From Thalassobius sp002708925 (GTDB taxonomy: Bacteria > Pseudomonadota > Alphaproteobacteria > Rhodobacterales > Rhodobacteraceae), in NCBI RefSeq assembly GCF_049803795.1, contig NZ_JBNAGJ010000004.1, positions 248,001 to 312,000 of the forward strand: a DNA stretch of 64,000 nucleotides, given 5' to 3'. Below are positions 39,312 to 47,486 of the stretch, in pieces (positions within the stretch are counted from its first letter, which is position 1; every line of letters starts with the position of its first letter). The position numbers and the translations under genes were made by a program. Below the pieces are notes generated by a model. That model saw nothing but the letters and a program-made list of their open reading frames with translations, did not search any database and was not told the DNA's origin.

Positions 39312-40379
39312 TCAGCCTGTTATGCGGTTCACGTGGCCCATTTTACGGCCAGGTTTCGTCTCGGCCTTACCGTATAGATGCAGCGCGGCGTTCGGCTCGG
39401 CGGAAATTTCGGGAACGCGGTCCATGTCGTCTCCGATCAGGTTCTCCATCACCACGTCCGAATGACGCGAGCCATCGCCCAGAGGCCAGCCCGCAACGGC
39501 GCGGATGTGTTGCTCGAACTGGTCGATGGCGCAGCCGTTTTGCGTCCAATGGCCGGAATTATGCACGCGCGGGGCGATTTCATTCACGATCAGGCCCCGC
39601 GGCGTGACAAACAGTTCCACCCCCATGGTGCCGACATATTTCAGCGCGTTCAGGATCTTGCCGGTCAGCAGCACGGCATCCATTTTCTGGCTGCCGGTCA
39701 GGTTGGCGGGCACGGTGGTGGTGTGCAAAATCCCATCGCGGTGGACGTTTTCGCCGGGGTCAAAGCAGGAGACCTGCCCGTCCGCAGCGCGGGTGCCGAT
39801 CACCGAGACCTCGTGGGTGAAGTTGACAAAACCTTCGAGGATCGCGGGCGCACCGGCCATATCCGCCAGCGCCTTTTCGGCATCATCGGCGGATTTCAGG
39901 CGCGATTGGCCCTTACCGTCATAGCCAAAGCGGCGGGTTTTCAGAATGGCAGGGGTGCCGATTTCCGCGATGGCCTCGGCCAGGTCAATGTCATCATCGA
40001 CGGCGGCAAAGGGGGCGGTTTGCAGGCCCAGCTCGGTCAGGAAGGCCTTCTCGGTCAGGCGGTCCTGGCTGACGGCCAGCGCGCGGCGGTTCGGGCGGAT
40101 CGGTTTGAGCGATTCCAGAATGTCCAGCGCCGAGGTGGGGATGTTTTCAAACTCATACGTGATCACGTCCACGGTGGCGGCAAAGGCGCGCAGGGCGGCC
40201 TCGTCCTCGTAGGCGGCGGTGGTCACGGTATGGGCCACGTCAGCGGCGGGCGGGTTGGCGCCCGGTTCAAAGATGTGGGTCTTGAGCCCCAGCCGCGCGG
40301 CCGCGACAGACAGCATACGGCCCAGCTGGCCGCCGCCCAGAATGCCAATGGTTGCGCCGGTTTGCAGTGCGTCAGTCAT
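39312..40379 (-). CDS. purK: N5-carboxyaminoimidazole ribonucleotide synthase
   Basis: 355 aa ATP-grasp enzyme of purine synthesis. It makes N5-CAIR from AIR, bicarbonate and ATP. Seen: GILGGGQLGRMLSVAAARLG, ITYEFENIPT, ILKTRRFGYDGKGQ and NEIAPRVHNSGHWTQN. It overlaps purE by eight bases and stops three bases from the phnM stop on the other strand. A longer in-frame reading into purE is an artefact. Confidence 0.95.
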   Translation of the reverse strand: MTDALQTGATIGILGGGQLGRMLSVAAARLGLKTHIFEPGANPPAADVAHTVTTAAYEDEAALRAFAATVDVITYEFENIPTSALDILESLKPIRPNRRALAVSQDRLTEKAFLTELGLQTAPFAAVDDDIDLAEAIAEIGTPAILKTRRFGYDGKGQSRLKSADDAEKALADMAGAPAILEGFVNFTHEVSVIGTRAADGQVSCFDPGENVHRDGILHTTTVPANLTGSQKMDAVLLTGKILNALKYVGTMGVELFVTPRGLIVNEIAPRVHNSGHWTQNGCAIDQFEQHIRAVAGWPLGDGSRHSDVVMENLIGDDMDRVPEISAEPNAALHLYGKAETKPGRKMGHVNRITG

Positions 40380-40860
40380 CCGAAGGCTCCTGCGGGATCG
40401 AGGCAGACAGGGCATCGCGCCAGGCATCCAGCCGCTGGGCGATTTCAGGGTCATTAGTGGCCAGAATGCCGGCGGCCATCAGGCCCGCGTTTTTCGCGCC
40501 TGCACCGCCAATGGCCATGGTGGCCACGGGAAAGCCGCGCGGCATTTGCAGGATGGAATAGAGGCTATCGACGCCGGACAGGGCCTTGGTTTGCACCGGG
40601 ACGCCGATCACCGGCACCCGCGTCTTCGAGGCCATCATGCCCGGCAGATGCGCCGCCCCGCCCGCGCCGGCGATGATCACATGCAGGCCACGATCAACGG
40701 CGGTTTTGCCATAGGTCCACAGACGATCAGGCGTGCGGTGCGCCGAGACGATCTTTGCCTCATAGGCGATGCCCAGCTCGTCCAGCACATCGGCTGCTTC
40801 TTTCATGGTGGGCCAGTCCGATTGGCTGCCCATGATAATGCCCACTTTTACGTCAGTCAT
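40372..40860 (-). CDS. purE: 5-(carboxyamino)imidazole ribonucleotide mutase
   Basis: 162 aa, class I PurE that converts N5-CAIR to CAIR. Seen: GIIMGSQSDWPTM, the active-site SAHRTPDRL, IIAGAGGAAHLPGM and GVPVQTKALSGVDSL. The first gene of the purEK operon. Confidence 0.96.
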   Translation of the reverse strand: MTDVKVGIIMGSQSDWPTMKEAADVLDELGIAYEAKIVSAHRTPDRLWTYGKTAVDRGLHVIIAGAGGAAHLPGMMASKTRVPVIGVPVQTKALSGVDSLYSILQMPRGFPVATMAIGGAGAKNAGLMAAGILATNDPEIAQRLDAWRDALSASIPQEPSDD

Positions 40861-40906
40861 TCTGCGCCCCTTATCTGCGAGCGCGCACTATAGCCAAGGC
40901 AGGCGT

Positions 40907-41131
40907 TTACGCAATGATATCCGGCGTCAAACGGTCCTCGATCAGGGCGATCATGTCCTTCAGGCGCAGCTTTTTCTTCTTTAGGCGCTGGATCGTCAGC
41001 TGATCGGCGGTGCCGCGGTCCACCATGGCGGTGATCGCCTCGTCCAGATCGCGGTGTTCCTGGCGAAAAACCTCAAGCTCCACCCGCAAGACGTCATCGG
41101 TTTTCATCGAAATGTCTGAAGGGGCGTTCAT
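40907..41131 (-). CDS. DUF465 / YdcH-family small protein
   Basis: 74 aa, a helical coiled-coil protein. Typical block: FRQEHRDLDEAITAMVD, then LTIQRLKKKKLRLKDMIALIED. Function of the family is unknown. ATG 41131 fits the family start; reading further upstream adds unrelated residues. Its promoter shares the 158-base gap with the heat-shock promoter of the opposite operon. Confidence 0.85.
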   Translation of the reverse strand: MNAPSDISMKTDDVLRVELEVFRQEHRDLDEAITAMVDRGTADQLTIQRLKKKKLRLKDMIALIEDRLTPDIIA

Positions 41132-41194
41132 GGCTCTGATTCTTATTGTTGGCTGTGGTTTTAAGATACTGAAAACGAAGCTTTTCGCAAAGGT

Positions 41195-41223
41195 CTTGCG
41201 CCCTGGCCCCGCCATGCCCATAT
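41195..41223 (+). promoter_or_regulatory. RpoH-type heat-shock promoter of the hsp20 operon
   Basis: CTTG at 41195-41198, exactly 18 bases, then CCCATAT at 41217-41223. This matches the alphaproteobacterial RpoH pattern CTTG-N18-CYTATNT at all but one position. It lies 67 bases before the hsp20 ATG. Confidence 0.6.
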
Positions 41224-41289
41224 TTCTGAGGACGGGTTGCCGAAACGGGATCCGGAAAATGGACTGTCGCTTAGACTAAGGACGTGCCG

Positions 41290-41703
41290 ATGACGAAGCT
41301 TACCCTGGGGTCGCACCCGTATCTGTTGGGATTTGACCAGCTGGAACGCCTGCTGGAACGCAATGCCAAATCCGGCAACGAAGGCTATCCCCCTTTCAAT
41401 ATCGAACAAACCTCGGAGAATTCCTTTCGGATCACGCTGGCCGTCGCCGGTTTCGCCGAAGAGGATCTGGCGATCACGCTAGAGGACCGTCAACTGGTCA
41501 TTCGCGGACGCCAAAAAGAAGATCAGGACGGCCGGGTCTTTTTGCATCGCGGGATCGCGGCGCGGCAGTTTCAGCGCTCGTTCGTTCTGGCCGATGGGGT
41601 CGAGGTGGGCGAGGCCGTGATGGAAAACGGTCTGCTGCATGTGGATCTGAACCGGGTCCAGCCCGACACCGTTGTGCAAAGCATTCAGATCAGAAAGGGG
41701 TAA
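41290..41703 (+). CDS. Hsp20 / alpha-crystallin family chaperone (IbpA-like)
   Basis: 137 aa. The alpha-crystallin domain spans about residues 35-125: FRITLAVAGFAEEDLAIT, DRQLVIRGRQ and the start of the last strand pair FQRSFVLADGV, with a C-terminal tail. IbpA/HspF-type holdase that binds unfolding proteins under heat stress. ATG 41290 follows AAGGA. It is in an operon with a DUF1150 gene three bases later, a standard alphaproteobacterial pair. Confidence 0.93.
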   Translation: MTKLTLGSHPYLLGFDQLERLLERNAKSGNEGYPPFNIEQTSENSFRITLAVAGFAEEDLAITLEDRQLVIRGRQKEDQDGRVFLHRGIAARQFQRSFVLADGVEVGEAVMENGLLHVDLNRVQPDTVVQSIQIRKG

Positions 41704-41706
41704 GTC

Positions 41707-41934
41707 ATGGATACTAAATATGATTTCGGCTCGGAAACAGAGGGGCGGATCGTCTATGTCCGGTCCGTCGAGGTGGCCGACCTGCCCGAGGAACTGCGTG
41801 CACAGGCGCAGGGGCAGACCACGCTCTATGCGGTGCACAGCGCCGAGGGCGAGCGTCTGGCGCTGGTCAATGACCGCCAACTGGCCTTTAGCCTGGCGCG
41901 TCAGCACGATTTCGCGCCGGTAACGGTACACTAG
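41707..41934 (+). CDS. DUF1150 family protein
   Basis: 75 aa: VYVRSVEVADLPEELRAQA, then LYAVHSAEGERLALVNDRQLAFSLARQH, matching DUF1150. Function unknown. Always seen beside small heat-shock genes, so probably part of the same stress response. Confidence 0.88.
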   Translation: MDTKYDFGSETEGRIVYVRSVEVADLPEELRAQAQGQTTLYAVHSAEGERLALVNDRQLAFSLARQHDFAPVTVH

Positions 41935-41940
41935 GCGAGG

Positions 41941-42237
41941 ATGCTTGTCGCTGCCTTTGTGGCGGCCGTTTTGACCCTGTTGTCGATCCGGGCGCACCAG
42001 ATGTTACCCCATGCAGACCGGCTGCCGATGCAGTTTTCGCTGACGGGGCACGCAGGTTGGAGCGCGCCGCGCATGGTGGCGCTGGCGTTCTTACCGGCTC
42101 TGGCCTTCGTGACGATGCTGGGCGTTGGCTTTATTCCCGCCCAGCAGGGTCTGCGAGAGGCGCAGGGCATCTCGGCGGTTTCGTTCATCCTGGGGCATTT
42201 GTTTTATCTGTGGCTGCTGCGGCGCCATCTGCGCTGA
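41941..42237 (+). CDS. Small membrane protein, three helices (DUF1648-like)
   Basis: 98 aa with helices at about 1-17, 44-64 and 75-93. The LPMQFSLTGHAGWSAPRM loop after helix 1 is like the DUF1648 domain seen in SdpI-type proteins. It lies six bases after the DUF1150 stop. Role unknown. Confidence 0.72.
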   Translation: MLVAAFVAAVLTLLSIRAHQMLPHADRLPMQFSLTGHAGWSAPRMVALAFLPALAFVTMLGVGFIPAQQGLREAQGISAVSFILGHLFYLWLLRRHLR

Positions 42238-42242
42238 CAACG

Positions 42243-42277
42243 CAAAACGCCCCACCAGATTGGCGGGGCGCTTGTTT
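42243..42277. terminator. Convergent terminator
   Basis: CGCCCCACC (42248-42256) pairs with GGCGGGGCG (42262-42270), one mismatch, with A and T runs outside. Between the hsp20 operon and the sat-cysC gene. Confidence 0.7.
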
Positions 42278-42293
42278 GTTTCCGGATGCAGGC

Positions 42294-44372
42294 TTAGGTG
42301 CCCGAGATCAGACCCATCGATTCCAGTTTCAGCAGAACCTGGTGGGCGCAGTTATCGACATCCACGTTTTCCGTTTCGACGACCAGCTCGGCCTTCGTGG
42401 GGCTTTCATAGGGATCGGAAATCCCGGTGAACTCCTTGATTTTGCCTTCGCGGGCCAGTTTGTACAGGCCCTTGCGGTCGCGGCGTTCGCACTCTTCCAG
42501 GCTGGTCGCGACATGGACCTCGACGAAGGCGCCATACTGTTCGATGTCCTCGCGTACGGCGCGGCGGGTTGCGGTGTAGGGCGCGATGGGCGCACAGATG
42601 GCGATCCCGCCGTTTTTCGTGATCTCAGAGGCCACATAGCCGATGCGGCGGATGTTCAGATCGCGGTGCTCTTTGCTGAAGCCCAGCTCGGACGACAGGT
42701 TTTTACGCACGATGTCACCGTCCAGCAGGGTCACGGGGCGGCCGCCCATTTCCATCAGCTTGACCATCAGCGCGTTGGCGATGGTGGATTTGCCGGATCC
42801 GGACAGGCCGGTGAAGAACACGGTGAAACCCTGTTTGCTACGCGGCGGAGAGGTGCGGCGCAGTTCCTTGACCACCTCAGGGAACGAGAACCATTCAGGG
42901 ATTTCCAGTCCTTCGCGCAGACGGCGGCGCAGTTCGGTCCCCGAGATATTCAGGATGGTGACGTCATCCTTGTCTTTGATTTCGTCCATGGCTTCGTATT
43001 GCGCGCGCTCTGACACCCAGACCATGTGTTTGAAATCAACCATTTCGATGCCGATTTCATCCTGGTGTTTGCGGAACAGATCCTGCGCGTCATAGGGGCC
43101 GTAGAAATCTTCGCCCTGGCTGTTTTTGCCGGGGCCGGCGTGGTCGCGGCCAACGATGAAATGCGTGCAGCCGTGGTTGGCGCGGATCAGGCCGTGCCAG
43201 ACGGCCTCGCGCGGGCCGGCCATCCGCATGGCCAGGTTCAGCAGCGACATGGTGGTGGTGGACTGGGGATATTTGTCCAGCACGGCCTCGTAGCAGCGCA
43301 CGCGGGTGAAGTGGTCCACGTCACCTGGTTTGGTCATGCCGACAACGGGGTGGATCAGCAGGTTGGCCTGAGCTTCGCGCGCGGCGCGGAAGGTCAGTTC
43401 CTGATGCGCACGGTGCAGCGGGTTCCGGGTCTGGAAGGCCACGATTTTGCGCCAGCCCAGTTTGCGGAAATAGGCGCGCAGCTCGTTCGGAGTGTCGCGG
43501 CGGGCGCGGAAATCGTAATGCACGGGCTGCTGGATGCCGACGACGGGGCCGCCCAGATAGATGCGACCGGCAGTGTTGTGCAGATAGTTCACGGCAGGGT
43601 GCGCCACGTCATCCGCGCCAAAAACCTTCTCGGCCTCGTTGGATTTGTTCGGCTCCCAGCGGTCGGTGACGGTCATGGTGGCCAGAATGACGCCTTCCTG
43701 ATCGCGCAGGGCGATGTCCTGGCCGATTTCCAGCTGATCGGCAAACTCGACGCTGACATCCAGAGTGATCGGCATCGGCCACAGGCTGCCGTCTTCCAGG
43801 CGCATGTTTTCGACGACGCTGTTATAGTCGTGCTCGCCCATGAAGCCTTTCAGCGGGTTGAAGCCACCGTTCATCAGCAGTTCCAGATCGCAGATCTGGC
43901 GCGGGGTCAGATCCCAGCTGGTCAGGCCGGCTGCTTCGATTTTCAGCTTTTGGGCCGAGTCATGAGAGACATATAGCTCGGGGATGGGGGCAAGGTTGTT
44001 TTGCACGAATTTATTCCTGTTTTTCAATGGCGCAAAGCCGCTGGAGGTGCCGGTCAACTCGGCATGGAGGGCATCGTATTCGGCCAGTTTCCGGGCCAAA
44101 AACTGATCGGTCAGCCGGGATTTTTCAGCGGCCCCACGCGCGGTGATCGCATAGGCATAGCGCTGCCGTTTGTCCTGGCTTGAATGTTCGGTGATCTTGA
44201 TGAAACCTGCGTCCGTGGCGGCGCGCAGCTGCGTGTTCAGCCGCCCCAAAGACACCCCAAGCGTCTGGGCCGTCGCGCGCTGCGAGGCTTCCGGCGCCTG
44301 ATCCAGCTGGCGCAGAAGGCGGAAAAGCAGGTCTTCTTCCGCGACGTTGGGTTTCGTTTTGGATGCGGTCAT
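42294..44372 (-). CDS. sat/cysC: MarR-type winged helix fused to bifunctional ATP sulfurylase / APS kinase
   Basis: One open frame of 692 aa. Residues 1-108 form a winged helix like MarR regulators of the EPS-associated kind (EEDLLFRLLRQLDQAPEASQ, TLGVSLGRLNTQLRAATDAG, QRYAYAITARGAAEKSRLT). Residues 123-500 are ATP sulfurylase (AFQTRNPLHRAHQELTF with the HxxH site, LIRANHGCTHFIVGRDHAG). Residues 510-692 are APS kinase (P-loop FTGLSGSGKSTIANALM). Together the enzyme parts make PAPS from sulfate. An internal GTG at 44006 behind AGGAA would give the usual enzyme of 570 aa alone. So the cell could make fused and unfused forms, or the fusion arose by loss of a stop. Two operator-like repeats lie upstream. 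Confidence 0.9.
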   Translation of the reverse strand: MTASKTKPNVAEEDLLFRLLRQLDQAPEASQRATAQTLGVSLGRLNTQLRAATDAGFIKITEHSSQDKRQRYAYAITARGAAEKSRLTDQFLARKLAEYDALHAELTGTSSGFAPLKNRNKFVQNNLAPIPELYVSHDSAQKLKIEAAGLTSWDLTPRQICDLELLMNGGFNPLKGFMGEHDYNSVVENMRLEDGSLWPMPITLDVSVEFADQLEIGQDIALRDQEGVILATMTVTDRWEPNKSNEAEKVFGADDVAHPAVNYLHNTAGRIYLGGPVVGIQQPVHYDFRARRDTPNELRAYFRKLGWRKIVAFQTRNPLHRAHQELTFRAAREAQANLLIHPVVGMTKPGDVDHFTRVRCYEAVLDKYPQSTTTMSLLNLAMRMAGPREAVWHGLIRANHGCTHFIVGRDHAGPGKNSQGEDFYGPYDAQDLFRKHQDEIGIEMVDFKHMVWVSERAQYEAMDEIKDKDDVTILNISGTELRRRLREGLEIPEWFSFPEVVKELRRTSPPRSKQGFTVFFTGLSGSGKSTIANALMVKLMEMGGRPVTLLDGDIVRKNLSSELGFSKEHRDLNIRRIGYVASEITKNGGIAICAPIAPYTATRRAVREDIEQYGAFVEVHVATSLEECERRDRKGLYKLAREGKIKEFTGISDPYESPTKAELVVETENVDVDNCAHQVLLKLESMGLISGT

Positions 44373-44390
44373 CGCAGGGGCTCAAGGTTT

Positions 44391-44436
44391 GTTCATGGAT
44401 GAACATATAGGTGATGAGGTTCGTTCAGAAAAGAAC
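44391..44436 (-). promoter_or_regulatory. Two inverted-repeat operators before the MarR-Sat-CysC gene
   Basis: GTTCATGGATGAAC (44391-44404) has 6-bp arms. GTTCAGAAAAGAAC (44423-44436) keeps the outer arms GTTC/GAAC with the same 14-base size. They are 32 bases apart, about three helical turns. Between them on the minus strand is a possible -10 TATATG. The layout fits repression by the winged helix of the gene itself. Confidence 0.5.
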
Positions 44437-44494
44437 AAACTTTTATCCCCGCTGGGAATAAGGAGATTTGGCCACATTCCGCCGATGCGATGGG

Positions 44495-44521
44495 AAAAGC
44501 CCGGCGCAAAGGCCGGGCTTT
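44495..44521 (-). terminator. Terminator of trxB
   Basis: AAAGCCCGGC and GCCGGGCTTT around a six-base loop, with T on the minus-strand exit; 19 bases past the trxB stop. Confidence 0.85.
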
Positions 44522-44539
44522 GGGAACAATCGGGCGGGA

Positions 44540-45481
44540 TTATTCTTGTTCCGCCAAGAAGCGTTCCGCATCCAGCGCGGCCATGCAGCCCATCCCCGCC
44601 GAGGTGATCGCCTGACGGTATTTGTGGTCTGTCAGATCTCCGGCGGCGAAAATACCGGGGATCGAGGTTTCGGTGGTGCCGGGCTTCACGCTGACATAGC
44701 CGCCGTTGTGCAACTCCAGCACGTCCTTGACCAGTTCGTTGGCGGGGGCGTGGCCGATGGCAACAAAGACGCCCTTGCAGGGGATTTCCGAAACCACATC
44801 GGTTTTCACATTCTTCACCCGCACGCCGGTGACGCCTTTGGGGGTATCCTCGCCGAGGACGTCTTCCAGTACGTGATCCCACAGGGGCTCGATCTTTTCG
44901 TTTTTCATCAGGCGGTCGATCAGGATCTTCTCGGCGCGCAGTTCGTCGCGGCGGTGGATCAGGGTCACCTTAGAGGCAAAGTTCGTCAGGAACAGCGCCT
45001 CTTCGACCGCAGTGTTGCCGCCGCCGATGACCACGATTTCCTGCCCGCGATAAAAGAACCCGTCGCAGGTGGCGCAGGCCGAGACGCCAAAGCCTTTGTA
45101 GGCTTCTTCGCTGTCCAGCCCCAGCCATTTCGCGCGTGCGCCGGTGCACAGGATCACCGCGTCGGCCGTGTAAACGGTGCCGCTGTCGCCCGTTGCCTTG
45201 AACGGACGGGCCGAGGTGTCCAGATCGGTGATGATGTCGCCGATGATCTCGCAGCCCATCGCCGATGCGTGTTCCTGCATTTTGATCATCAGATCGGGGC
45301 CCTGAATTTCGGTGAAGCCGGGATAGTTTTCAACCTCGGTGGTGGTTGTCAGTTGCCCGCCGGGTTCGATCCCCTGCACCAGGATCGGGTTCAGCATGGC
45401 ACGAGAGGCATAAACGCCAGCAGTATAGCCTGCGGGCCCCGAGCCGATGATCAGAACCTTGGTGTGTCGCGTTTCGGCCAT
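44540..45481 (-). CDS. trxB: Thioredoxin reductase
   Basis: 313 aa flavoprotein that reduces thioredoxin with NADPH. Seen: FAD motif IIGSGPAGYTAGVYASRA, redox-active CATCDG near residue 140, NADPH motif GGGNTAVEEALFL with HRRDELRAEK, and GIFAAGDLTD. Divergent from the Lrp-type regulator. Confidence 0.96.
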   Translation of the reverse strand: MAETRHTKVLIIGSGPAGYTAGVYASRAMLNPILVQGIEPGGQLTTTTEVENYPGFTEIQGPDLMIKMQEHASAMGCEIIGDIITDLDTSARPFKATGDSGTVYTADAVILCTGARAKWLGLDSEEAYKGFGVSACATCDGFFYRGQEIVVIGGGNTAVEEALFLTNFASKVTLIHRRDELRAEKILIDRLMKNEKIEPLWDHVLEDVLGEDTPKGVTGVRVKNVKTDVVSEIPCKGVFVAIGHAPANELVKDVLELHNGGYVSVKPGTTETSIPGIFAAGDLTDHKYRQAITSAGMGCMAALDAERFLAEQE

Positions 45482-45694
45482 GTTTTTCCCTTTTCCGCAT
45501 GAGTTGGCTGCCTACGCATATAATCTGCACAACGGGCTGCGAAAACCCCCCGTTCAGTCACATCCCCGGTTTGAGGACGCGATCAGGAAATGTGCATATG
45601 ATTTGAGGAAAACGTAACTATCTTGCCTTTGGGCGAAAGAATATTGCGCGCCAGTGAAGGGTGATATAAGAAACCGTTGCATAGGAGGATAGTT

Positions 45695-46195
45695 ATGCCG
45701 ACCTCGCGTCTTGATCCCATTGATCGCAAAATTCTGGCCGAGCTTCAGGCGAACGGTCGTATGACCAACGTCGAATTGGCCAAACGCGTCGGGATTTCTG
45801 CGCCGCCCTGCCTGCGCCGTGTGCGCTCGCTGGAGGAGGAGGGCTTTATCCAGGGCTATCACGCCAGGGTTGATTCGCGTGAGCTGGGCTTTGAGGTGCA
45901 GGTGTTCGCCATGGTGGGGCTGCAAAGCCAGGCGGAGGTGGACCTGAGCGCCTTTGAACAGCGCTGCCAGGATTGGCCGCTGGTTCGTGAATGTCACATG
46001 CTTAATGGTGAGGTCGATTTCATTCTGAAATGCGTGGCCCCGGACCTGAGCACCTTTCAATCCTTCCTGACCGAGCAACTGACCGCAGCCGATAATGTGG
46101 CCAGCGTGAAGACATCTTTGGTGATTCGGAACGCTAAGGACGATCCGGGCGTGCCTTTCGATGTGCTCGAAGAGCGGCTGAACCGCTCGGCCTGA
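45695..46195 (+). CDS. Lrp/AsnC-family regulator
   Basis: 166 aa. HTH at about 10-45 (DRKILAELQANGRMTNVELAKRVGISAPPCLRRVRSLE) and an AsnC ligand domain (VFAMVGLQSQAEVDLSAFEQ). AGGAGG precedes the ATG. It stands head to head with trxB across 213 bases, a conserved alphaproteobacterial neighbourhood. It may regulate trxB, which I infer from position only. Its stop touches that of the Hint gene. Confidence 0.9.
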   Translation: MPTSRLDPIDRKILAELQANGRMTNVELAKRVGISAPPCLRRVRSLEEEGFIQGYHARVDSRELGFEVQVFAMVGLQSQAEVDLSAFEQRCQDWPLVRECHMLNGEVDFILKCVAPDLSTFQSFLTEQLTAADNVASVKTSLVIRNAKDDPGVPFDVLEERLNRSA

Positions 46196-46948
46196 TCAGT
46201 AAAGTTCGGCCTGCAACTGGTGCGTGCTGTCTGTGCGCGGATGCGCCATGCTGCCAAAGCCAGACAGATTCGTCACATGCGGGAACAGGCTGAGATAAAG
46301 CCGCAGCATTTCCGGGCCCAGCATCTCGGCCCGGTGGGGGCCGGGGTGATAGGATTCCAGCTGCAAGCCGCCCGCCAGGATCGTCGCCTGCTGCGGCAGG
46401 GCGATATGATACACCCGCGTCGGGGCGGGCGGTGTCAGTTGGAACACCCCGTCGCCATCCACCATATCCTGCGCGGGGACATAGATCGCGTCTGGGCCTT
46501 CTCCTTGTAACAGTCGCGCACCCGGCCCCAGGATCATATCCACAACGGGCCGGCCGATGCCAAACCGATCCGCCATGATTCGGACCAGTCGGGACAGCTC
46601 GGGCCGATCGGCCGGCACGTTGGGGATGATCTGCATGGATCCGATCCATTGCACGGGAAGAGGACCGTGTTCGACCGTTTCAACCAGCATTCCGGGTTGC
46701 AGATCTTCGATGGCGCAGGGGCCTTGGGATGTGCTCAGCAGCAATCCGCGACCAAAAGCCGAGAAGGCTGCCTCGAACGAGGGCAGAGAGGGTGCAACAG
46801 TTTGCCGGAATTCGGGCGTCATGTCATCGTTCAGAAATGAGATGTCATAGCGCCGGGTGACACCGGGCCGCCGCGCCATCGCCGGAGTGTTCCGCGACGT
46901 GAGAGAGGGACGGGTGACCGCGTCAAAGACGGGGGCAAACTTATTCAT
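46196..46948 (-). CDS. Hint-domain protein
   Basis: 250 aa. The Hint_2 domain starts around residue 65 (GLLLSTSQGPCAIEDLQPGMLVETVEHGPLPVQWIG) and includes VDMILGPGARLL and YVPAQDMVDGDGV. Rhodobacterales carry many such proteins, often secreted or RTX-linked; here there are no calcium repeats or signal peptide. The Cys after SQGP is unusual as the lone candidate nucleophile. Start at 46948 follows AGGTG. Function unknown. Confidence 0.85.
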   Translation of the reverse strand: MNKFAPVFDAVTRPSLTSRNTPAMARRPGVTRRYDISFLNDDMTPEFRQTVAPSLPSFEAAFSAFGRGLLLSTSQGPCAIEDLQPGMLVETVEHGPLPVQWIGSMQIIPNVPADRPELSRLVRIMADRFGIGRPVVDMILGPGARLLQGEGPDAIYVPAQDMVDGDGVFQLTPPAPTRVYHIALPQQATILAGGLQLESYHPGPHRAEMLGPEMLRLYLSLFPHVTNLSGFGSMAHPRTDSTHQLQAELY

Positions 46949-47174
46949 GTACGCACCTATTCCAGGTTCGTCACATCCGCGTCGGCCCCCACCGACAACG
47001 ACAGAAGGACAGGTTTCCATCTGCTAGTCAGGAAATAATGCAGGCTTTGTCCCCGCATTGTCAAAGCTTTCAGCCTATTGTGTCGCGGATTCAGGGGAAA
47101 TCAGGGATTCGCCCCATGATTGTTTCCCTGGCGTGGACGGCTGCGCCACATTTCGATTCGGCCAGACGTCAGGA

Positions 47175-47202
47175 CCAAAAAAGAGACCGCCCGAAGGCGG
47201 TC
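47175..47202 (-). terminator. Terminator of the small basic protein gene
   Basis: On the minus strand: GACCGCC, TTCG loop, GGCGGTC, then TCTTTTTT. The gap 46949-47239 otherwise shows nothing coding. Confidence 0.85.
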
Positions 47203-47239
47203 TTGTTTTCAGTGGGGCGCATTGATTCTGTGCGCAGGA

Positions 47240-47374
47240 TCAGCTGGCGCGGCGTTTTGCCGGTTTCGATGTCGCCTTCGAATTCTGGGCCTTGCGCGCC
47301 CAGGGCATGGCGGGCATGTCGGATTTCGAGGTTTCGATCACGGATTTCATCCAGCGTTTTTGCTTGCGGGCCAT
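47240..47374 (-). CDS. Small basic protein, 44 aa, conserved in Rhodobacterales
   Basis: Starts MARKQKRWMKSVIETS, followed by a proline break (MPAMPWARKAQ) and a lysine/arginine-rich tail. AGGAG stands seven bases before the ATG, and a strong terminator follows, so it is a real short transcription unit. I recall near-identical starts in other roseobacters. Charge suggests binding to nucleic acid, perhaps a ribosome- or DNA-associated protein; not known. Confidence 0.75.
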   Translation of the reverse strand: MARKQKRWMKSVIETSKSDMPAMPWARKAQNSKATSKPAKRRAS

Positions 47375-47486
47375 TTTGGTGCTCCTGCGGCTTTGAGTGT
47401 CTTGCTTCAGAAACAATCTGCCTTGCCAATGCGGCATTGTTTGGGCGCGATGGACGTCACATTGGGGAAATACTAAGGCGGCAGGC

